From: Pseudoruegeria sp. SHC-113
GTDB lineage: Bacteria > Pseudomonadota > Alphaproteobacteria > Rhodobacterales > Rhodobacteraceae
DNA length: 64,000 bases
NCBI RefSeq assembly: GCF_025376885.1
Contig: NZ_JAHUBR010000002.1
Location: 62,001-126,000, forward strand
Direction: 5' to 3'
This document shows, piece after piece, positions 1 to 8,585 of this stretch (position 1 is its first letter; each line of letters starts with the position of its first letter). A program made the translations under genes and the position numbers. The notes under the pieces were generated by a model. It ran no database searches, was not told the origin of the DNA, and saw only the letters and a program-made list of their open reading frames with translations.

Positions 1-1189
1 CGGTGTCACGCACATGGATGATCCAGGCCGCGCTGTCTTCCTCAGCGGCAATCGTCACCGTGCCGGGCGTGCCGGTGGCGGCGATAGCCTGCCGCGCGTT
101 GCGGGTGAGGTTGGAGAGCACGCGGTAGAGCTGTTCGGGATCGGCGCGCAGCACGAAATCGGCCGCCACGGTGCTTTCGATCGACACCCCTTCCTCTTGG
201 CCGGCCAGAGATTCGCTCACAACCACATCCTCCACCAGCGTGGCCAGCGGGAAGCGGTTGAGCATCGGGGCGGGTTCCTCGGCCTTGCCGAAGGCGAGCG
301 TGGATTCGCACAAGTTCACCGCGCGGCTGATCGAGCCCATCAGCTTGGGCACCGCGCGTTGCACTGCGGGATCGCTGCTGATCTCCATCCGGTCAGTGAA
401 CAGCTGCGCCGTCGTCAGGATATTGCGCAGATCGTGGCTCACCTTGGCCACCGCGCCACCAAGCTGGGCCAGCCGCTCTTTTTGGCGCAGGGCGCTTGTC
501 AGTTCCGTCTGCATGGATTGCAGCGCTTCCTCTGCCTCACGCAACTCGGTAATGCCCGCGCTCGGCTGGATAATGCGGCGGGCATCCTCCGGCGCGACGG
601 CATAGCTCTGCATCGCCGCCACAACCCGTTTGATCGGCGTGACGAGGAAGCCACGCACGGCAAGGAACAGAAGAACGGCCGTAAAGGCCGAGATGACGGC
701 CGACAGGATCAGGATGCGGATGCCGTAGTCGATCATCGCGGCGCGCAAGGAATCGGTTTCGGTGGTGATCTCGATCAAGAGCCCCGCCTCGCGCACGGGC
801 TGGCCGATAACCCGGATCACCTCCGGGTCCGGGTCCACGAGCCGCATCATCGCGTCGCGGATCAGTACCCAGGCGCTGGCATCGCGCAGATCCACCGTGT
901 TGTCGATCGGGGCGGGCATCGGGGAAGACAGGATAAGCTGGCGCACCTCGTCGCGCCGTAGCACCACGTTGAAGACGCCCGCATTGCTCAGAAGCTCGGC
1001 CTCCAGATCCGGGTCGATCATGTCGTTGGCCAGCAGCGCGAGCGAGGCGATCTGCGCCTTCTCGAGCTTCAGCAGCAGATAATCCTCCCGGAAGCGCGCC
1101 ACAGAGGGCACGAAGATCATCACCTCCGCCAGCATGACGAAGAGCACCGTCAGCATCAGGAAGCGCCCGGATAGCGATCTGAGGAACAT
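1..1189 (-). CDS. Sensor histidine kinase (3' end beyond window)
   Basis: Membrane-bound two-component sensor kinase; the C-terminal part of the ATPase domain lies outside the window. The reading frame from 1189 shows a transmembrane segment near residues 9-29, an extracytoplasmic region of about 125 residues, a second transmembrane segment near 156-178, then a HAMP-like linker (VTPIKR). The phosphoacceptor box KVSHDLRN places the autophosphorylated histidine at residue 252, and the N-box NLTRNARQA has its key Asn at 364. It starts 43 bases after the oxidoreductase gene stops and is probably co-transcribed with it and the TVP38 gene. No response regulator is visible; it may lie beyond the edge. 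The ligand is unknown. Confidence 0.9.
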   Translation of the reverse strand, partial: MFLRSLSGRFLMLTVLFVMLAEVMIFVPSVARFREDYLLLKLEKAQIASLALLANDMIDPDLEAELLSNAGVFNVVLRRDEVRQLILSSPMPAPIDNTVDLRDASAWVLIRDAMMRLVDPDPEVIRVIGQPVREAGLLIEITTETDSLRAAMIDYGIRILILSAVISAFTAVLLFLAVRGFLVTPIKRVVAAMQSYAVAPEDARRIIQPSAGITELREAEEALQSMQTELTSALRQKERLAQLGGAVAKVSHDLRNILTTAQLFTDRMEISSDPAVQRAVPKLMGSISRAVNLCESTLAFGKAEEPAPMLNRFPLATLVEDVVVSESLAGQEEGVSIESTVAADFVLRADPEQLYRVLSNLTRNARQAIAATGTPGTVTIAAEEDSAAWIIHVRDT

Positions 1190-1232
1190 GGCGCGCGTTA
1201 TCTCCCTGGCCTACACCCTGCCCTGCCTGCGG

Positions 1233-2651
1233 CTACGGCAGGTATTTCTGCACGAAGCCAACAACCTTTTTTACTGTCGGATTGTCAAACAGCTTCGGCG
1301 AGAAGTAAGCCCCCGCCGCCCGCTTGTTGACCTCGCCCAGCGTCGGATAGGGGGCTATCATGTTGGCAACGGCGGACATTTTCAACTTGTTTGCGATGGC
1401 AAGCGACCAGACGCCGATCAGATCGCCCGCCTGCGCCCCGACGATGGACGCCCCCACGGGGCGGCCCTTCACCACCATGACTTTGATCAGCCCGGTGGTG
1501 CGGCCTTCCGCGATGGCGCGGTCATTCTCTTCAAAGGCAAAGCGCGCCACGGTTAGCGCCTCGCCATGCGCCGCGCGCGCCTGTGCCTCCGTCAGGCCGA
1601 CCTGCGCGATCTCGGGATCGGTGTATGTGGCCCACGGAATGTGGTCTGTGCGCGCCTTCGAGGGCAGACCAAAGAGAATAGAGCGGATGATGACCCCCGC
1701 GTGGTAGCCCGCCACATGGGTGAACTGGAAACCTCCGGCCACATCGCCGATGGCATAGACGCGGCGGTTGCTGCTGCGCAGATCGGGGCCAACGGTGACG
1801 CCTTGCCGGGTGTAGTCCACCCCGGCGGCCTCCAACCTAAGGTTTTCAACATTCACCTTGCGCCCCACGGCCACCAGAAGGTGGGTGCCGGTGAAGCGGC
1901 GGCCGTCCTCGGCCTCCACGGTGATTGCGCCTGCCGCGCCGGATACCTGCGCCGCCTTCGTGCCTTCCTCGATCACGATGCCCTCGGCGCGCAGGCGTTC
2001 AAGCGCGATGGCGGAGATTTCGGGATCATCCTTGCCTAGCGCCTTTTCGCCTTCGATCACCGTCACCTCGCTGCCCAGCCGCCGATGCGCCTGCGCCATC
2101 TCTAGCCCGATAGGGCCGCCACCGATGATCAGCAAGTGGCCGGGCTGCTCGCGCAGATCAAAAAGCGTTTCATTCGTGAGGTAAGGCACATCTGCAAGGC
2201 CGGGGATCGGCGGCACGAAGGGGCCGGAGCCGGTGGCGATCACGAAACGGCGGGCGGAGATCACCGTGTCGCCCGCCTGCACCTCGCTCTCCGAGATGAA
2301 ATGGCCGAACTCGCGGATCACCTTCACGCCAAGGCCCTCAAACCGCTCCTGGCTGTCCACCGGCTCGATGGTTTCTATCACCTTGTGCACATGATCCTTG
2401 GCCGCGCCGTAGCTCACCTCGGGCAGCACCGGCGTCACGCCGAAGGGGCGGCCTGTGCCCATGGCATGGGCGTGTTTGCCTGCCGCCAGCAGCGCCTTGG
2501 AGGGCACGCAGCCGAAGTTGAGGCAGTCGCCGCCCATCTTGTGGCCTTCCAGCAGGACGACCTCCGCCCCCATCTGCACGGCCCCTGCCGCCACCGAAAG
2601 CCCGCCGGAGCCCGCGCCGATCACGCAGATATCGGTTTTGATCTTCTTCAT
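1233..2651 (-). CDS. FAD-dependent pyridine nucleotide-disulfide oxidoreductase, MerA/Lpd-like
   Basis: A 472-residue class I flavin disulfide reductase. The FAD-binding motif GAGSGG is at residues 12-17 and the redox-active pair is in CLNFGC (Cys43, Cys48). A second nucleotide-binding motif (GGGPIGLE) follows near mid-protein, and the C-terminal dimerisation domain is complete. The C-terminal active-site motif reads PYPTLGE, so the His of the HPT motif of lipoamide dehydrogenases is Tyr, as in mercuric reductases. It lacks the N-terminal metal-binding domain and the C-terminal Cys pair of true MerA. It starts 3 bases after the TVP38 stop. The substrate is unknown; a soluble thiol or disulfide substrate is an inference. 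Confidence 0.85.
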   Translation of the reverse strand: MKKIKTDICVIGAGSGGLSVAAGAVQMGAEVVLLEGHKMGGDCLNFGCVPSKALLAAGKHAHAMGTGRPFGVTPVLPEVSYGAAKDHVHKVIETIEPVDSQERFEGLGVKVIREFGHFISESEVQAGDTVISARRFVIATGSGPFVPPIPGLADVPYLTNETLFDLREQPGHLLIIGGGPIGLEMAQAHRRLGSEVTVIEGEKALGKDDPEISAIALERLRAEGIVIEEGTKAAQVSGAAGAITVEAEDGRRFTGTHLLVAVGRKVNVENLRLEAAGVDYTRQGVTVGPDLRSSNRRVYAIGDVAGGFQFTHVAGYHAGVIIRSILFGLPSKARTDHIPWATYTDPEIAQVGLTEAQARAAHGEALTVARFAFEENDRAIAEGRTTGLIKVMVVKGRPVGASIVGAQAGDLIGVWSLAIANKLKMSAVANMIAPYPTLGEVNKRAAGAYFSPKLFDNPTVKKVVGFVQKYLP

Positions 2652-2654
2652 GGC

Positions 2655-3395
2655 TTACAGGCCTTTCTTGCCGGTCACGGCCTTGAGGAGGATGGGAAGG
2701 GCTGCCAGGGCACAGAGGCCGAGGATGGGCAGCAGGATCTGCGGCTCGAAGATGATGCCGAGGTTCGGCGTCTCGCCGCGCGCGAACACCTCACCCAGCC
2801 CAGCACCCACGGAGGTATAGACGATGCCGCCCGGGATGATGCCGAGGAAAGTGGAGATGACGAAGCGGTAAAGCGGCACGCCTACAAGCGCGGGCACGAG
2901 ATTGGCCACGAAGAAGGGCACCACGGGCACCAGCCGGATCAGGAAGAGCATTGACCACTGGTTGTCGTCGATCCCGTCCTTGATCTTCTTGACGGCTCCT
3001 TGCGAGCTGTCCATCCGCGCCGAAAGCCGCTCGCCCATGCCCCATTTGGCGGCAAGGAAGATGGCCGTCGCCCCGATCGTAGCCGCCAGCACGTTGAACA
3101 GCGCGCCGGGGAAGACACCGAAGAGGAAGCCGCCGGTGAGCGTCGCCACTGTGGCACCGGGGAGCGAAAAGCCTACGATCAGGATGTAGACACCCATGAA
3201 CAGCAGCGCCGTGAGCAGGTAGTGGGCGTCGCGATAAGCCAGCAGGGCCTCGCGGTTGGCAGCAAGTGTTTCAAACGAAAGGTAATCGCGCAGCGTGAAG
3301 GCCCCGACACAAGCCACGATCAGGATCGCGATCATCGGAAGCCTCCGGACGATGCCGGGCTTTTCGGTCAGGGGGGTATCAGTCATGCGTTTCAT
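2655..3395 (-). CDS. TVP38/TMEM64 (DedA-like) family inner-membrane protein
   Basis: A 246-residue polytopic membrane protein with the SNARE-associated/TVP38 domain. One N-terminal transmembrane segment is followed by a conserved core containing FSLPGATVATLTGGFLFG and the downstream LVPVVPFF segment, both typical of TMEM64/DedA-type lipid scramblase or transporter folds. It is the first gene of a tight unit with the oxidoreductase (3-base gap) and the histidine kinase. TVP38 genes fused or adjacent to MerA-like oxidoreductases are a recurrent pairing in bacteria, which suggests joint membrane redox work, but the biochemical role is unknown. Confidence 0.85.
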   Translation of the reverse strand: MKRMTDTPLTEKPGIVRRLPMIAILIVACVGAFTLRDYLSFETLAANREALLAYRDAHYLLTALLFMGVYILIVGFSLPGATVATLTGGFLFGVFPGALFNVLAATIGATAIFLAAKWGMGERLSARMDSSQGAVKKIKDGIDDNQWSMLFLIRLVPVVPFFVANLVPALVGVPLYRFVISTFLGIIPGGIVYTSVGAGLGEVFARGETPNLGIIFEPQILLPILGLCALAALPILLKAVTGKKGL

Positions 3396-3520
3396 CCAAA
3401 GCCATGCGTTGCCTGTTGCGCTTCAACATGCGATTTTGGCGCACCCCGTGTAAGGCCGTTCACGCCGCCTTGATCGGGAGTGACGGGATTCGCGCCTTTT
3501 TGCGCCTACGGGCCGGTGGC

Positions 3521-3574
3521 TGTAACAAAGTGCCTGTAACAAATGGCGAAAAAGGTGGAAATTCCTGCAACAAA
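3521..3574 (+). repeat. Three copies of TGYAACAAA upstream of rpmH
   Basis: TGTAACAAA occurs at 3521-3529 and 3535-3543, and TGCAACAAA at 3566-3574, all on the plus strand just upstream of the rpmH promoter. Start-to-start distances are 14 and 31 bases. They may be regulator sites; no protein can be assigned. The rest of 3396-3690 holds no gene. Confidence 0.45.
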
Positions 3575-3589
3575 CACGGGCTAGGCGAA

Positions 3590-3618
3590 TTGACTTCCGG
3601 CAGATGAGCTTCTAAAGA
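3590..3618 (+). promoter_or_regulatory. Candidate sigma70 promoter of rpmH-rnpA-yidD
   Basis: TTGACT (3590-3595) and TAAAGA (3613-3618) are separated by exactly 17 bases, about 74 bases before the rpmH start. This fits a housekeeping promoter for the rpmH operon. Confidence 0.7.
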
Positions 3619-3691
3619 CCGGGCTTCGAACGCAACCGGCCTCCGAATCCATCCGGGATTCCTGGCTGACACCTGATGATGGAGACGGGCG

Positions 3692-3826
3692 ATGAAACGC
3701 ACCTACCAACCTTCGAACCTGGTTCGCAAACGCCGCCACGGCTTCCGTGCGCGCATGGCCACCAAAGCTGGCCGCAAGATCCTGAACGCACGCCGTGCGA
3801 AGGGCCGTAAAGAGCTGTCCGCATAA
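3692..3826 (+). CDS. rpmH: 50S ribosomal protein L34
   Basis: A 44-residue, very basic protein that starts [18 protein letters not shown] and ends KGRKELSA, the invariant pattern and length of bacterial L34. It is a structural component of the large ribosomal subunit. The gene is too short for many ORF cut-offs. A GGAG motif precedes the ATG by 8 bases. It heads the conserved rpmH-rnpA-yidD run and has its own candidate promoter. Confidence 0.98.
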   Translation: MKRTYQPSNLVRKRRHGFRARMATKAGRKILNARRAKGRKELSA

Positions 3827-3951
3827 GCTCTTTGCCTGTCAGGCTTGAACGCTCGAACCGTCGGATGCCTCGCGCAGTCGGCGGTTTTTGCGTTTGTGCT
3901 GCGCCCAGAGCGCGCCTATCTAGGCTCTGACTGCCCATATTGGAAGCCCCG

Positions 3952-4320
3952 ATGCAGGTTCTGACCAAACGCGCCGATTTCCTGAAAGCCGCCCGCGCGC
4001 GGCGGCAGGGAACGTCCGGCTTCACGCTACAGGCCCGCGCCCGCAGCGCCGAGGAGGCTGCGCGCGTGGATCCCGCATTGGTGCGCGTCGGCTTCACCTG
4101 CTCCAAGAAGGTGGGCAATGCCGTGGCGCGCAACCGCGCCAAGCGCCGCCTGCGCGAAGTGGCCCGCGCGCTGCTGCCTGAGGGCGGGCAGCCCGGCTAT
4201 GACTACGTGCTGATCGGCCGCCCCGGCGCCACCGCAGAGCGCGCTTTCACAGATCTGCTGGGGGACATGCGCTACGCCCTGCGGCGCGTGCACGAAGCGC
4301 CACGGGAGAAACGCGGATGA
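3952..4320 (+). CDS. rnpA: Ribonuclease P protein component
   Basis: A 122-residue basic protein that binds the RNase P RNA and helps remove tRNA 5' leaders. The family signature runs from [21 protein letters not shown] into LREVAR (the RNR motif), and the N-terminal TKRADFLKA segment is typical. A TTG in frame at 3940 would add four residues; the ATG at 3952 is preferred because it matches the usual N-terminus. The last four bases overlap the yidD start, so the two are translationally coupled. Confidence 0.96.
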   Translation: MQVLTKRADFLKAARARRQGTSGFTLQARARSAEEAARVDPALVRVGFTCSKKVGNAVARNRAKRRLREVARALLPEGGQPGYDYVLIGRPGATAERAFTDLLGDMRYALRRVHEAPREKRG

Positions 4321-4538
4321 CACCGCTCGCCCATATCGCCGCGCTTCCCATCCGCGCCTACCGGCTGGTGTTTTCGCCTTGGGTCGGCTTCAACTGCCGC
4401 TACCAGCCCACCTGCTCGGCCTATATTCTGGAAGCGCTTGAGAAACACGGCGGCATCAAAGGCACCTACCTCGGCGTGCGCCGGGTCTGCCGCTGCCATC
4501 CGCTGGGCGGCTCAGGGATCGACAACGTCCCCGATTAA
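4317..4538 (+). CDS. yidD: Membrane protein insertion efficiency factor YidD
   Basis: A 73-residue protein with the whole YidD signature: an amphipathic N-terminal helix, [18 protein letters not shown], then [19 protein letters not shown]. It is a membrane-associated factor that helps YidC/Sec insertion. Its start overlaps the rnpA stop (ATGA). In most genomes yidC follows directly; here yidC lies about 5.75 kb downstream. Confidence 0.96.
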   Translation: MTPLAHIAALPIRAYRLVFSPWVGFNCRYQPTCSAYILEALEKHGGIKGTYLGVRRVCRCHPLGGSGIDNVPD

Positions 4539-5374
4539 GCAGCTTTTGCAGATCGCTGCCCCAAAACCTCCAACACGGCCCTCACCCGCGCGGTTTCCTT
4601 CAGTTCCGGTGCCGTCAGCACCCAGACCCCCATTGTGAACGCAGGTTCCACATCAAGGCAGCGCAAGGTAGGATCCTGCCCCGCGATCTCGCGCGGAAGC
4701 AATCCCGCCCCCAGCCCCGCAGCCACGGCGCGCAGCATTACGCCCGGCGTGGGCACCTGCGCGCGCAGACGCTCCGGCGCGATGTTTGCGCGCAGCCAGC
4801 GGTTTGCGGGGGCTGCGCAATCGCGCTCGCCGTAGCTGATGAAATCCGGCTCCGCTCCCAGATCCGCCCGCGCGTAGGCGCAGAAATGCAACGTCTCCAG
4901 CTGCCGCCCGAACAGATGCGGCTCCGGCGCATTCGTCAGCCGCAGGCCGATCTCGGCCTCCCGGCGCGACAGGTTGCGCAGTTCCGGTGAGATTTCCAGC
5001 GCGAGGTCGATGCCGGGGTAGCTCTGGCGCAGGGCGGCAAGGCGCGGCATGTAGCGCTCGGCGAGCAGATCCACCGTCGAGAGGCTCACCCGCCCCTCCA
5101 GCCGCAGATCGCGCCCCTTGATCCGCCGCTCGGCCTCCTGCAGTTCCGCCCGCGCCCGGCTCGCAGCCGCAAGCAGCGCCTCTCCGGCCGTCGTGGGCAC
5201 CATGCCCTCGCTTCCGCGAAAGAAAAGCTCCGCGCCGTAGTAGTGCTCCAGATCGGCCAGCCGCCGCGCAACGGTCGTATGGGCCACGCCCAGCAAGCGC
5301 GCCGCCGCCGACAGGCTGCGCCCCTGCCCCAAGGCCGAGACAACCGCCAGATCACGCTCTCCGGGGGTGAACAT
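4535..5374 (-). CDS. LysR-family transcriptional regulator
   Basis: A 279-residue LysR regulator. The N-terminal winged helix-turn-helix (residues about 8-65) contains the family signature [24 protein letters not shown], and a substrate-binding effector domain follows. It is convergent with yidD (4-base 3' overlap) and divergent from the MAPEG gene 88 bases away, so by the usual LysR arrangement it probably regulates the MAPEG gene and perhaps the glutathione transferase beyond. The effector is unknown. Confidence 0.92.
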   Translation of the reverse strand: MFTPGERDLAVVSALGQGRSLSAAARLLGVAHTTVARRLADLEHYYGAELFFRGSEGMVPTTAGEALLAAASRARAELQEAERRIKGRDLRLEGRVSLSTVDLLAERYMPRLAALRQSYPGIDLALEISPELRNLSRREAEIGLRLTNAPEPHLFGRQLETLHFCAYARADLGAEPDFISYGERDCAAPANRWLRANIAPERLRAQVPTPGVMLRAVAAGLGAGLLPREIAGQDPTLRCLDVEPAFTMGVWVLTAPELKETARVRAVLEVLGQRSAKAA

Positions 5375-5376
5375 TT

Positions 5377-5417
5377 TTGCACATCCAAACTGCCTAATCG
5401 TGAATTGAATGTGCGAA
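5377..5417. promoter_or_regulatory. Candidate LysR operator between divergent genes
   Basis: TTGCACAT (5377-5384) and ATGTGCGAA (5409-5417) form an imperfect inverted repeat in the lysR/MAPEG spacer. Its position fits a LysR binding site. This is inference only. Confidence 0.35.
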
Positions 5418-5462
5418 TTCGTTCAGCATCCTGTCAAGCATCCCAATCAAAGGCAGGACATC

Positions 5463-5855
5463 ATGGAACTCTTCGCGCTTCTCGGCATCGGCATGCTCAC
5501 CTTCCTCGCGGCCGCCGTACAGCACCTCTACACCGTCCGCCTGCGCGGGGTGGTCTTCGTGATGACCGACAGGTCCGAGCCCCTAGGCGACGCAGGTTTC
5601 GCGGGCCGCGCCGCGCGGGCCCTGCGCAACACGGTGGAGTCGGCGGCCATGTACGCGCCTGCAGCCACGGCGCTTGTGCTTTCCGGCGGGCAAACGCCAC
5701 TGACAAGCGCTGCAGCAGGGGCCTATCTGCTGGCGCGCTGCGGCTTCCTTCTGGCCTATTGGGTCGGGCTCAACCGGCTGCGCTCCGGCTGTTGGGCCAT
5801 CGGCATGGCCGCCATCCTGCTCACCTATGCGGCCACGGCTTTCGCGCTCACGTAA
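5463..5855 (+). CDS. MAPEG-family membrane protein
   Basis: A 130-residue protein with about four transmembrane helices and the general MAPEG layout (membrane-associated proteins in eicosanoid and glutathione metabolism): an N-terminal helix, the polar loop RLRGVVFVMTDR, then RALRNTVESAAMYAP, matching the conserved R-x-x-N-x-x-E core. The ATG at 5463 follows AAAGGCAGGA. Eukaryotic relatives include microsomal glutathione transferases; bacterial members are mostly uncharacterised. The neighbouring YghU-type glutathione transferase supports a glutathione-linked role. Confidence 0.82.
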   Translation: MELFALLGIGMLTFLAAAVQHLYTVRLRGVVFVMTDRSEPLGDAGFAGRAARALRNTVESAAMYAPAATALVLSGGQTPLTSAAAGAYLLARCGFLLAYWVGLNRLRSGCWAIGMAAILLTYAATAFALT

Positions 5856-5947
5856 CCGTGCGCGGCGCAATCGGCGATTGCAATCGCGGCAGGGGGCCAT
5901 AGGTAAAGGCCATCCCCGCAAGGGCCGACATCAGGAAGGATACTCAC

Positions 5948-6817
5948 ATGAGCACCGACAGCTACACGCCCCCCAAGGTCTGGACCTGGGAGCCCGGCAA
6001 CGGCGGCCAGTTCGCCAATATCAACCGCCCCATCGCCGGCGCGACCCACGACAAAGAGCTGCCCGTCGGCAAGCACCCGTTCCAGCTTTACTCGCTGGCC
6101 ACGCCCAACGGCGTGAAAGTGACGGTGCTGTTTGAAGAGCTGCTGGAGGCGGGCGTGCGCGAGGCCGAATACGACGCCTGGCTGATCAAGATCAACGAGG
6201 GCGATCAGTTCGGCTCAGGCTTCGTGGACGTGAACCCCAACTCCAAAATCCCCGCCCTGATGGACCGCTCCGGCGACACGCCCGTGCGGGTGTTTGAATC
6301 CGGCGCGATCCTGCTGCATCTGGCCGAGAAATTCGGGAAGTTCCTCCCTGAAGATCCCGCCAAGCGGCCTGAGCTGCTGTCGTGGCTGTTCTGGCAGATG
6401 GGCTCCGCGCCCTATCTGGGTGGCGGCTTTGGCCATTTCTACGCCTATGCGCCGGAGAAATGGCAATACCCGATCGACCGTTTCGCCATGGAGGCCAAGC
6501 GCCAGCTCGACGTGCTGGACAGGCATCTGGCCAACAACAGTTTCATGACGGGCGATGAGTACACCATCGCCGATATCGCGATCTGGTCGTGGTACGGCCA
6601 GTTGGCCCTTGGCCGGCTCTACAATGCCGCCGAGTTCCTTGACGTAGAGAGCTACAAGAACGTGCAACGCTGGGCCAAGACCATCGACGCCCGCCCGGCC
6701 GTAAAGCGAGGCCGCATGGTCAACCGCGGCTGGGGCGAGCCGCAGGAGCAGCTTCACGAACGCCACGACGCCAGCGATTTCGAAACGAAGACCCAGGACA
6801 AGCTCGAAGAGGCGTAA
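5948..6817 (+). CDS. yghU: Glutathione transferase, nu class (YghU-type)
   Basis: A 289-residue cytosolic protein that closely follows E. coli YghU along its whole length: PPKVWTWEPGNGG at the start, FANINRP, LPVGKHPFQLYSLATPNG, VNPNSKIPAL and the C-terminal QLHERHDASDFET. Residues about 45-130 form the thioredoxin-like domain and 140-270 the helical domain. Nu-class enzymes bind two glutathiones and reduce organic hydroperoxides and disulfides. It lies 92 bases after the MAPEG gene and is followed by a strong terminator. Confidence 0.95.
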   Translation: MSTDSYTPPKVWTWEPGNGGQFANINRPIAGATHDKELPVGKHPFQLYSLATPNGVKVTVLFEELLEAGVREAEYDAWLIKINEGDQFGSGFVDVNPNSKIPALMDRSGDTPVRVFESGAILLHLAEKFGKFLPEDPAKRPELLSWLFWQMGSAPYLGGGFGHFYAYAPEKWQYPIDRFAMEAKRQLDVLDRHLANNSFMTGDEYTIADIAIWSWYGQLALGRLYNAAEFLDVESYKNVQRWAKTIDARPAVKRGRMVNRGWGEPQEQLHERHDASDFETKTQDKLEEA

Positions 6818-6838
6818 AATCAGCCCTCGGACAAAGGA

Positions 6839-6867
6839 AAAGGCACCCTTTCCGGGGTGCCTTTATT
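6839..6867 (+). terminator. Rho-independent terminator after yghU
   Basis: AAAGGCACCC (6839-6848) pairs perfectly with GGGTGCCTTT (6855-6864), followed by ATT. It lies 22 bases after the yghU stop. Confidence 0.8.
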
Positions 6868-6883
6868 GTTGGAGCCCCTCTTT

Positions 6884-6928
6884 GCCGGCACCGCCGGCCA
6901 GCCCCCGACCCTCCCCATGGGAGGGGGC
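6884..6928. repeat. Two GC hairpins in the yghU/DUF3833 spacer
   Basis: GCCGGC is repeated as an inverted pair at 6884-6889/6893-6898, and CCCTCCC pairs with GGGAGGG around an ATG-centred loop at about 6909-6928. They lie in the convergent spacer, have no T-run and cannot be assigned a function. Confidence 0.3.
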
Positions 6929-6977
6929 TTCACCCCTACCCAGGGCCGGGGGCCTGCCTCAATTTCTCTAAAGAGGC

Positions 6978-7502
6978 CTATTTCTCAAACGTGATGATCA
7001 CCTCGCCGATTGTCACGCCGAAGCGTTCCATGTAGGCGCGGTTCAGAAGGCGGTCCTCGCTCAGAAGCCACATCCAGTCGTCAAAGGTCACGCGCAGGGT
7101 GCCGTCGGGCACCGGCAGATCGATGGTGTAGCCCCAGCGGAAGGTATCGCCGCGCTCTTCGCCCTTGGCCACGCCGATCACACCGGGGGCCGTGCCTTCC
7201 CATGTCTGATCACCGGTCTTGCGCAGCGTCCAGATGCGCTGCTCGGTGCTGCCGTCCTCATAGACGAAATCCTCCACGAGCTTCAGCCATTCGCCATCCC
7301 ACGTGCCGGTGATGTCCACTTCAAACCGGCGACGCACGGTGCCGAAGCGATCCTGAAACTGCCCGTAGGCGCGTGTTTCGCCCGCGAAGAATTCTTCAAG
7401 GTTTAACTCCCGGTCGCTCAAGGCGCGATCATCGAGCGAGGGCCGCCCGGTACAGGCCGCAAGCACAAACAGGGCGGAGAAAAGGGCGAGAAGGCGAAGC
7501 AT
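6978..7502 (-). CDS. DUF3833 family lipoprotein
   Basis: A 174-residue predicted lipoprotein. The signal peptide ends in the lipobox LAAC, placing the acylated Cys at about residue 17. The body matches the DUF3833 family (LNLEEFFAGETRAYGQFQDRFG near residues 33-54, then ITGTWDG and WGYTIDLPVPDGTLRVTFDDWM). These proteins are exported and of unknown function. It is convergent with yghU and divergent from ttcA, so it has its own promoter. Confidence 0.85.
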   Translation of the reverse strand: MLRLLALFSALFVLAACTGRPSLDDRALSDRELNLEEFFAGETRAYGQFQDRFGTVRRRFEVDITGTWDGEWLKLVEDFVYEDGSTEQRIWTLRKTGDQTWEGTAPGVIGVAKGEERGDTFRWGYTIDLPVPDGTLRVTFDDWMWLLSEDRLLNRAYMERFGVTIGEVIITFEK

Positions 7503-7639
7503 GGGGTCTTCCTTTGTGTCAGCGTCTTTGAAGGGAGTACGGCCCAGCCTCGGTTTCGGATGTATTGGCGTTGGCCGAGGCTATCACACAGCCCGCACAC
7601 CCCTTGCCCGCAAGGCCGATCTGCTCTATCGCAGCGGCC

Positions 7640-8509
7640 ATGCTCGACGATCTCGATGATATCCACCCGCTCTTTGCCGGTGCGCCCTCCACCACGGAGT
7701 TCAAGAAGCTCCGCAAACGCATCGTGCGCTATGCGCGCGAGGCGATCGAGCAATATGGCATGATCGAACGCGACGCCCGCTGGCTTGTCTGCCTTTCCGG
7801 CGGCAAGGACAGCTACACGCTGCTGGCCGTGCTCTATGAGCTGAAATGGCGCGGGCTGCTGCCGGTGGATCTTCTGGCCTGCAACCTAGATCAGGGCCAG
7901 CCGGGCTTTCCGGCCACCGTACTGCCCGCCTTCCTTGAGAAGATGGGCGTCCCGCACCGGATCGAGTATCAGGACACCTATTCCATCGTCGTCGACAAGG
8001 TGCCGCAAGGCCGGACCTATTGCGCGCTCTGCTCGCGCCTGCGCCGGGGCAACCTCTACCGTATCGCGCGGGAGGAAGGCTGCTCGGCCGTGGTGCTGGG
8101 CCATCACCGCGACGACATCCTCGAGACCTTCTTCATGAACCTCTTCCACGGCGGGCGGCTCGCCACGATGCCGCCGAAGCTCGTGAACGAGGAAGGCGAT
8201 CTGTTCGTCTACCGCCCGCTGGCCCATGTGGCCGAGGCCGATTGCGAGAAATTCGCCACCGCGATGAACTACCCGATCATCCCCTGCGATCTCTGCGGCA
8301 GCCAGGACGGGCTGCAGCGCCAGCAGGTGAAGCAGATTCTGGACCAGTGGGAAAAGAACAGTCCCGGCCGCCGTCAGGTGATGTTCCGCGCCCTGATGAA
8401 CGCGCGGCCCTCGCATTTGCTGGACCCGAAGCTCTTCGATTTCGCCGGGCTGACCCGTGACCCAGAGGCATTTGATGAAAATGCCGCACAACTTCCCAAG
8501 CTGCGTTAA
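7640..8509 (+). CDS. ttcA: tRNA 2-thiocytidine(32) synthetase TtcA
   Basis: A 289-residue cytoplasmic ATP- and iron-sulfur-dependent enzyme that thiolates cytidine 32 of tRNAs. The PP-loop SGGKDS is at residues 53-58. The Cys pairs [10 protein letters not shown] and CDLCGSQ are the TtcA cluster motifs, and VLGHHRDD is the conserved ATP-pyrophosphatase segment. A TTG at 7565 in frame would add 25 residues without family similarity; the ATG at 7640 gives the usual length. Confidence 0.96.
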   Translation: MLDDLDDIHPLFAGAPSTTEFKKLRKRIVRYAREAIEQYGMIERDARWLVCLSGGKDSYTLLAVLYELKWRGLLPVDLLACNLDQGQPGFPATVLPAFLEKMGVPHRIEYQDTYSIVVDKVPQGRTYCALCSRLRRGNLYRIAREEGCSAVVLGHHRDDILETFFMNLFHGGRLATMPPKLVNEEGDLFVYRPLAHVAEADCEKFATAMNYPIIPCDLCGSQDGLQRQQVKQILDQWEKNSPGRRQVMFRALMNARPSHLLDPKLFDFAGLTRDPEAFDENAAQLPKLR

Positions 8510-8585
8510 CCGTCGGAAGAGCCACAGGCACTAGGGCTGGAAGGCAGAGATTGTCTTTCCTCCGGCCCTGAAAGGTGCCTTGCCG

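Noticed and set aside
3940-3951. TTG start for rnpA adding four residues.
   Set aside because: The ATG at 3952 gives the usual N-terminus; the upstream codons are not conserved.
7565-7639. A 25-residue N-terminal extension of TtcA starting at TTG.
   Set aside because: No family similarity and no good ribosome binding site; the ATG at 7640 fits the family length.
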